Part shown: piece by piece, positions 5,413-7,961 of the stretch | Position numbering within the stretch: the stretch's first letter is position 1 | How the letters are laid out: every line of letters starts with the position of its first letter | Assembly (NCBI GenBank): GCA_044374295.1 | Contig: JBILOU010000079.1 | Location: forward strand, 1 to 7,961 | DNA: 7,961 nucleotides | DNA from: CAIZGX01 sp044374295 | GTDB taxonomy: Bacteria > Bacteroidota > Bacteroidia > Flavobacteriales_D > Sanyastnellaceae | Direction of reading: 5' to 3' | Notes under the pieces: generated by a model | Databases searched by the model: none | What the model saw: the letters and a program-made list of their open reading frames with translations, nothing else | Told to the model about the DNA's origin: nothing | Translations under genes and position numbers: made by a program

Positions 5413-7311
5413 TTAGTTTATGTTGAAACGAAACCCAATACGGAACCAACGTCCAGGCATTTCAATGAATCCTTGATCAATGTATTTTTTATCTAGCAAA
5501 TTCGTCACGTCGATATTCATCGTAATGTTTTCATTCAACTTCCACATGCCGCGGAAATCAAATACGGTATAGTTAGTTCCTGTGAAACGTTCTGTATAGC
5601 GGACGGTGAGGTTCGTGCTAAATGAGTTTGTGATTTGCTGACGGTATTGAAAAGTAACGCGGTGTCTTGCGTGATACAAGGCATATTTGCTTTGCACATA
5701 GTTTTCCGTTCCGAGTTGCGCATCGAGGTAGGTGTAGTTCAACTTTAAAGTTGTTTTGTCGCCAACTAGCCAATGCAGATTCGCATTCACCCCTAAGAAA
5801 TTAACGGTGGTGAAGTTGGAAGGCGTCCATTTATCGGCATCACTCACTCGCGTGTAATTGATGGCGTTGTATACGCTGCGATAGAATCCGCTGGCAGTGA
5901 AATTCAAACTTCCGAATTTCTTGAATCCCACTTCGAAATTACCTGCTTTCTCTTCCAATAGCGAATCGTTACCTGTGTTTGCACGATCGGAGTAATACAA
6001 TTCAGTGTAGGATGGAAGTCGATTTCCGGTTCCTGCATTTGCGAAGATGGCGTAATTGTTTCTTAGGTTACGAATCGTTTCAATTCCTGGAAAGAAGCTG
6101 ACACCATTGGCAGTATTGTATTGAGCATTCACACCGAAGGTTGTGTTGAAGCGTCCAAGCATAAATCTTTCTTCGCCATAAATGTTGAAGAACGAACGTG
6201 AATGATCGCCGAGGTTGGTGCTTTGAATGATTTCCGTTCTTGCTTCAGCACCTAAACCGAGTTGACCAAACTTATTTCCTCTTGTCGCGTGAAGCTCAAG
6301 ACCCGCCGCTTTGCTGTTGTGTGTGTTTTCATAGAGACTCGGATTGTCTTCAACAAGCACATAATGATCTTTGTTGAAACGCGCATAGGCAATGGGCTTG
6401 AAGGTCCAATTACCTCTCCTGTCTGAGAAATTTGCTTTCGCTGAAACAAAGGAAGTGTTCACCTCTTCAACCGCGTCTTTGTCGAACGGAAATGCATAAA
6501 AGCCGTTGGCTCCAAAGCTGTTTTTGAAATGTCCGGCCATGATATCCAAGGTGTTGTTTCGCTTCAACTGGTAATGTCCGAGGTAACTGATGCGTTGTTG
6601 GTCATTGGCAGAATTGTATCGGTATCCGTTCGTTTTGAATTGACCTGCAGAAATACTGTGTTGCGATCTGTTTCTTCCGAATGCAGCCATGGCTTGAATG
6701 CCATTCGCAACATAACCTTCTTGCGAAGAGGCAGTGGCGTTGAAGGTTTCAACAAACGATGAGCCTGCTCTAGGCAACGAAGTAATAATGTTAATGGCAC
6801 CGGCCAAGGCATTCGAACCGTAGATTCTTCCAGCAGTTCCGCTCATGACTTCAATGCGTTCAATTTGCGAAAGGTCAACCGGAAGGTTCAGCATGTGGTG
6901 TCCGGTTTGCGGATCGCGCATGGGAACACCGTTGATTAGAATAAGGCATTGCTCAAATCCCGCGCCCATCATGGAGATGTCTGCTTGCGCTCCGAACGGC
7001 CCGCGCTCGCGAATGTCTAGTCCAGATACATAGCCCAACAGTTCATTCACGCTTCTAACCGGAAGCGACTGTATGTCTTTCTTTGAAATGGTTTGCACAT
7101 CTCTTGCGTAGTTTCCGTTCAAACGTTTCTCTTGAATGCTTGTCCCAACAAGCACATAGGTTTCTATGGTAGGAAGGTTTGGGTAAACTTGGGGAATAAC
7201 ATAAGGTCTTCTCGGAGGTTCAACGATAACCTTAATAGAATCAGGTTGAGCCCAAGAACTCAATGCTGCTGAGGCCGCGAAGGCAGTTAACAGGAGATGT
7301 TTTGTTTTCAT
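5413..7311 (-). CDS. BtuB-like TonB-dependent outer-membrane receptor
   Basis: TonB-energised outer-membrane transporter. Seen: 632 aa, a compact receptor close to BtuB (614 aa in E. coli). A signal peptide covers residues 1-21 (cleavage likely after SWA or SWAQ). A proline-rich linker follows at 30-48, then a TonB-box-like ETYVLVGTS at 50-58. The plug spans about 65-178 with VNELLGYVSGLDIRERG (88-104), LILINGVPMRDPQTGHH (123-139) and IERIEVMSGTAGRIYGSNAL (150-169), ending AINIIT. The barrel ends in the strand WFRIGFRFNIN with an aromatic-rich beta-signal. The plug resembles cobalamin/colicin-type receptors, but no cobalamin riboswitch fits in the 73-bp upstream gap and no B12 gene lies nearby, so the ligand is open (siderophore, heme, cobalamin or other). 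It is the first gene of a possible leftward operon with the phosphatase and YceI genes and is divergent from the TPR protein gene. Confidence 0.88.
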   Translation of the reverse strand: MKTKHLLLTAFAASAALSSWAQPDSIKVIVEPPRRPYVIPQVYPNLPTIETYVLVGTSIQEKRLNGNYARDVQTISKKDIQSLPVRSVNELLGYVSGLDIRERGPFGAQADISMMGAGFEQCLILINGVPMRDPQTGHHMLNLPVDLSQIERIEVMSGTAGRIYGSNALAGAINIITSLPRAGSSFVETFNATASSQEGYVANGIQAMAAFGRNRSQHSISAGQFKTNGYRYNSANDQQRISYLGHYQLKRNNTLDIMAGHFKNSFGANGFYAFPFDKDAVEEVNTSFVSAKANFSDRRGNWTFKPIAYARFNKDHYVLVEDNPSLYENTHNSKAAGLELHATRGNKFGQLGLGAEARTEIIQSTNLGDHSRSFFNIYGEERFMLGRFNTTFGVNAQYNTANGVSFFPGIETIRNLRNNYAIFANAGTGNRLPSYTELYYSDRANTGNDSLLEEKAGNFEVGFKKFGSLNFTASGFYRSVYNAINYTRVSDADKWTPSNFTTVNFLGVNANLHWLVGDKTTLKLNYTYLDAQLGTENYVQSKYALYHARHRVTFQYRQQITNSFSTNLTVRYTERFTGTNYTVFDFRGMWKLNENITMNIDVTNLLDKKYIDQGFIEMPGRWFRIGFRFNIN

Positions 7312-7335
7312 AGTACCGAATTAAAATCAGTGGTG

Positions 7336-7343
7336 CGAAGATA
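7336..7343 (-). promoter_or_regulatory. Candidate -7 element of the BtuB-like receptor gene
   Basis: On the minus strand, TATCTTCG (followed by CACC) is one base from TAnnTTTG and lies 24 bp before the ATG at 7311, a reasonable leader length. A clear TTG at -33 is missing: the nearest TTTG (7372-7375, minus) gives a 28-bp spacer, too long. It overlaps the region expected for the -33 element of the divergent promoter, so the two genes may compete for polymerase or share a regulator. Confidence 0.35.
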
Positions 7344-7358
7344 CTTCAATGTGTTTCG

Positions 7359-7366
7359 TACATTTG
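7359..7366 (+). promoter_or_regulatory. -7 element of the TPR membrane protein gene
   Basis: TACATTTG is an exact TAnnTTTG match, identical to the -7 element before the thioredoxin gene. It lies 18 bp before the ATG at 7385, so the leader would be only about 12-14 nt. The -33 position has GTG (7333-7335, 23-bp spacer) instead of TTG, suggesting a weaker or activator-assisted promoter. The TTCAA-ATC-TTGAA palindrome at 7370-7382 covers the predicted start site. Confidence 0.5.
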
Positions 7367-7369
7367 CAC

Positions 7370-7382
7370 TTCAAATCTTGAA
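7370..7382. repeat. Small palindrome TTCAA-N3-TTGAA between start site and start codon
   Basis: Perfect 5-bp inverted repeat TTCAA (7370-7374) and TTGAA (7378-7382) separated by ATC, ending 2 bp before the ATG at 7385. A further TTCAA half-site, within ACTTCAA, occurs at 7345-7349, in the divergent promoter region. It could be an operator or a weak leader hairpin. Such short A/T-rich palindromes also arise by chance. Confidence 0.3.
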
Positions 7383-7384
7383 TT

Positions 7385-7912
7385 ATGAATCATGCAGTGA
7401 AGTTTTTGTTTGCGCTATCGAGCGTGTTTATGACCGTTCTATTGTTTAGCGAAGGCTATTGGGGAAGAGGTATTGCCATGATTATTCCTACGGCAATACT
7501 GGTTTTCATGTGCACGCGCAGTGTTCGAATGATACTGGTGTTTTATTACATGCAAGTTCAGAAGATTGAAAAGGCTCGCAAGTGGTTAGAGCGCATTAAA
7601 GTGAATCAGTTGTGGAAGAATCAACGCGGATATTACTTCTTCATTAAAGGATCTATGGATGTTCAAACCAACAAGTTCTCTGAAAGCGAGCGTTTGTTCA
7701 AAGAAGCATTACGTCTTGGCTTGAAGAAGGACGTTGACAAAGCAGCAGTTTATTTAAATCTTGCTGTTTTATCTGGAAACAAGAACGATAAGATGACAGC
7801 GACCATGCATTTGAAAAAAGCTGAAGCGTTGGATTCAAAAGGCTATTTGAAAAACGACATCAAGCAAGTGAAGAAGATGTTGAATGCCAGTCCGAAGATG
7901 GTTCGTCGTTAA
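7385..7912 (+). CDS. Small membrane-anchored TPR-like protein, function unknown
   Basis: I do not recognise a named family. Seen: 175 aa. Two hydrophobic segments (about residues 4-22 and 28-43) are joined by a short loop (EGYWGRG), so this is likely a hairpin anchor with both soluble ends on the same side, probably the cytoplasm given the many basic residues after 44. The rest is helical and basic. It contains TPR-like helix pairs at about 52-70, 81-113 (key positions G89, F98, A108) and 117-150 (A120-A121, L124, A127, A146), ending in a lysine/arginine-rich tail. TPR proteins act as scaffolds, so a partner in the membrane or envelope is plausible, but none is indicated. Own promoter with a very short leader; divergent from the BtuB-like receptor gene. 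The start is the first ATG in frame and gives a sensible TM segment. The ORF is secure, the function is not. Confidence 0.85.
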   Translation: MNHAVKFLFALSSVFMTVLLFSEGYWGRGIAMIIPTAILVFMCTRSVRMILVFYYMQVQKIEKARKWLERIKVNQLWKNQRGYYFFIKGSMDVQTNKFSESERLFKEALRLGLKKDVDKAAVYLNLAVLSGNKNDKMTATMHLKKAEALDSKGYLKNDIKQVKKMLNASPKMVRR

Positions 7913-7914
7913 TC

Positions 7915-7934
7915 AAGTTAAGAGAAGTTAAGAG
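7915..7934. repeat. 10-bp tandem repeat after the TPR protein gene
   Basis: AAGTTAAGAG occurs twice head to tail (7915-7924 and 7925-7934), starting 3 bp after the stop codon, then a purine-rich run AGGGGAATAGGTGGGAAGAA. There is no hairpin or T-tract, so no terminator is visible before the window ends. The rest, to 7961, shows no gene. Confidence 0.6.
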
Positions 7935-7961
7935 AGGGGAATAGGTGGGAAGAATGTGCGA

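Noticed and set aside
6529..7033. Rightward open frames (6529-6762, 6845-7033) and an alternative minus frame (6564-6812) inside the BtuB-like gene
   Set aside because: Fully covered by a receptor gene with clear plug motifs; compositions look random and no family features are seen.
7312..7384. Cobalamin or other riboswitch upstream of the BtuB-like receptor
   Set aside because: The gap is only 73 bp, too short for a cobalamin riboswitch, and no conserved box is visible.
1..7961. Mobile elements, CRISPR arrays, tRNA/rRNA genes, toxin-antitoxin or phage-defence modules
   Set aside because: No transposase, spaced repeat array, cloverleaf or relevant protein motif was found; all seven long reading frames are intact housekeeping, envelope or hypothetical genes.

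Overview
The window reads as a chromosomal segment from a member of the Bacteroidota, most likely a marine or freshwater flavobacterium-like lineage. Three things point there: two TonB-dependent receptors in 8 kb, a Bacteroidota-type variant of the Lgt signature, and promoter -7 motifs close to TAnnTTTG with A-rich leaders in place of clear Shine-Dalgarno sites. The DNA is dense and intact. Seven genes fill about 94% of it, and I see no mobile element, RNA gene or CRISPR array.

Layout. Positions 25-1215 (+) encode a long prolipoprotein diacylglyceryl transferase (Lgt). A 136-bp gap holds the best promoter in the window, followed by a small thioredoxin (1352-1669, +) and a strong hairpin/T-tract terminator. 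Next comes a FecA-like TonB-dependent receptor (1789-4005, +). It meets, end to end with a 2-bp gap, a leftward group of three genes. In transcription order these are a BtuB-like TonB-dependent receptor (7311-5413), a CpsB/YwqE-type PHP tyrosine phosphatase (5367-4615) and a YceI-family protein (4541-4008). A 73-bp divergent promoter region separates this group from a rightward gene (7385-7912) for a small membrane protein with two TM helices and TPR-like repeats. The last 49 bp hold a 10-bp tandem repeat.

How the genes fit together. There is no obvious single pathway. Lgt (lipoprotein maturation) and the two receptors (outer-membrane uptake) are envelope functions. Thioredoxin is a cytoplasmic reductant. 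The CpsB-like phosphatase normally opposes a BY-kinase in capsule or exopolysaccharide control, but no kinase or polysaccharide gene is visible here. The leftward trio could be one operon (gaps of 45 and 73 bp), although each gene also has a weak promoter-like motif of its own.

Novelty. I did not find a clearly undescribed system. The points worth a second look are the altered Lgt catalytic signature, a hairpin at the predicted 5' end of the trx mRNA, the T15-hairpin-T8 terminator, the terminator-less 2-bp convergence, a shared TAnnTT(C/A)G motif just upstream of four genes, repeated TTCAA half-sites in the divergent promoter, and the unassigned TPR membrane protein.
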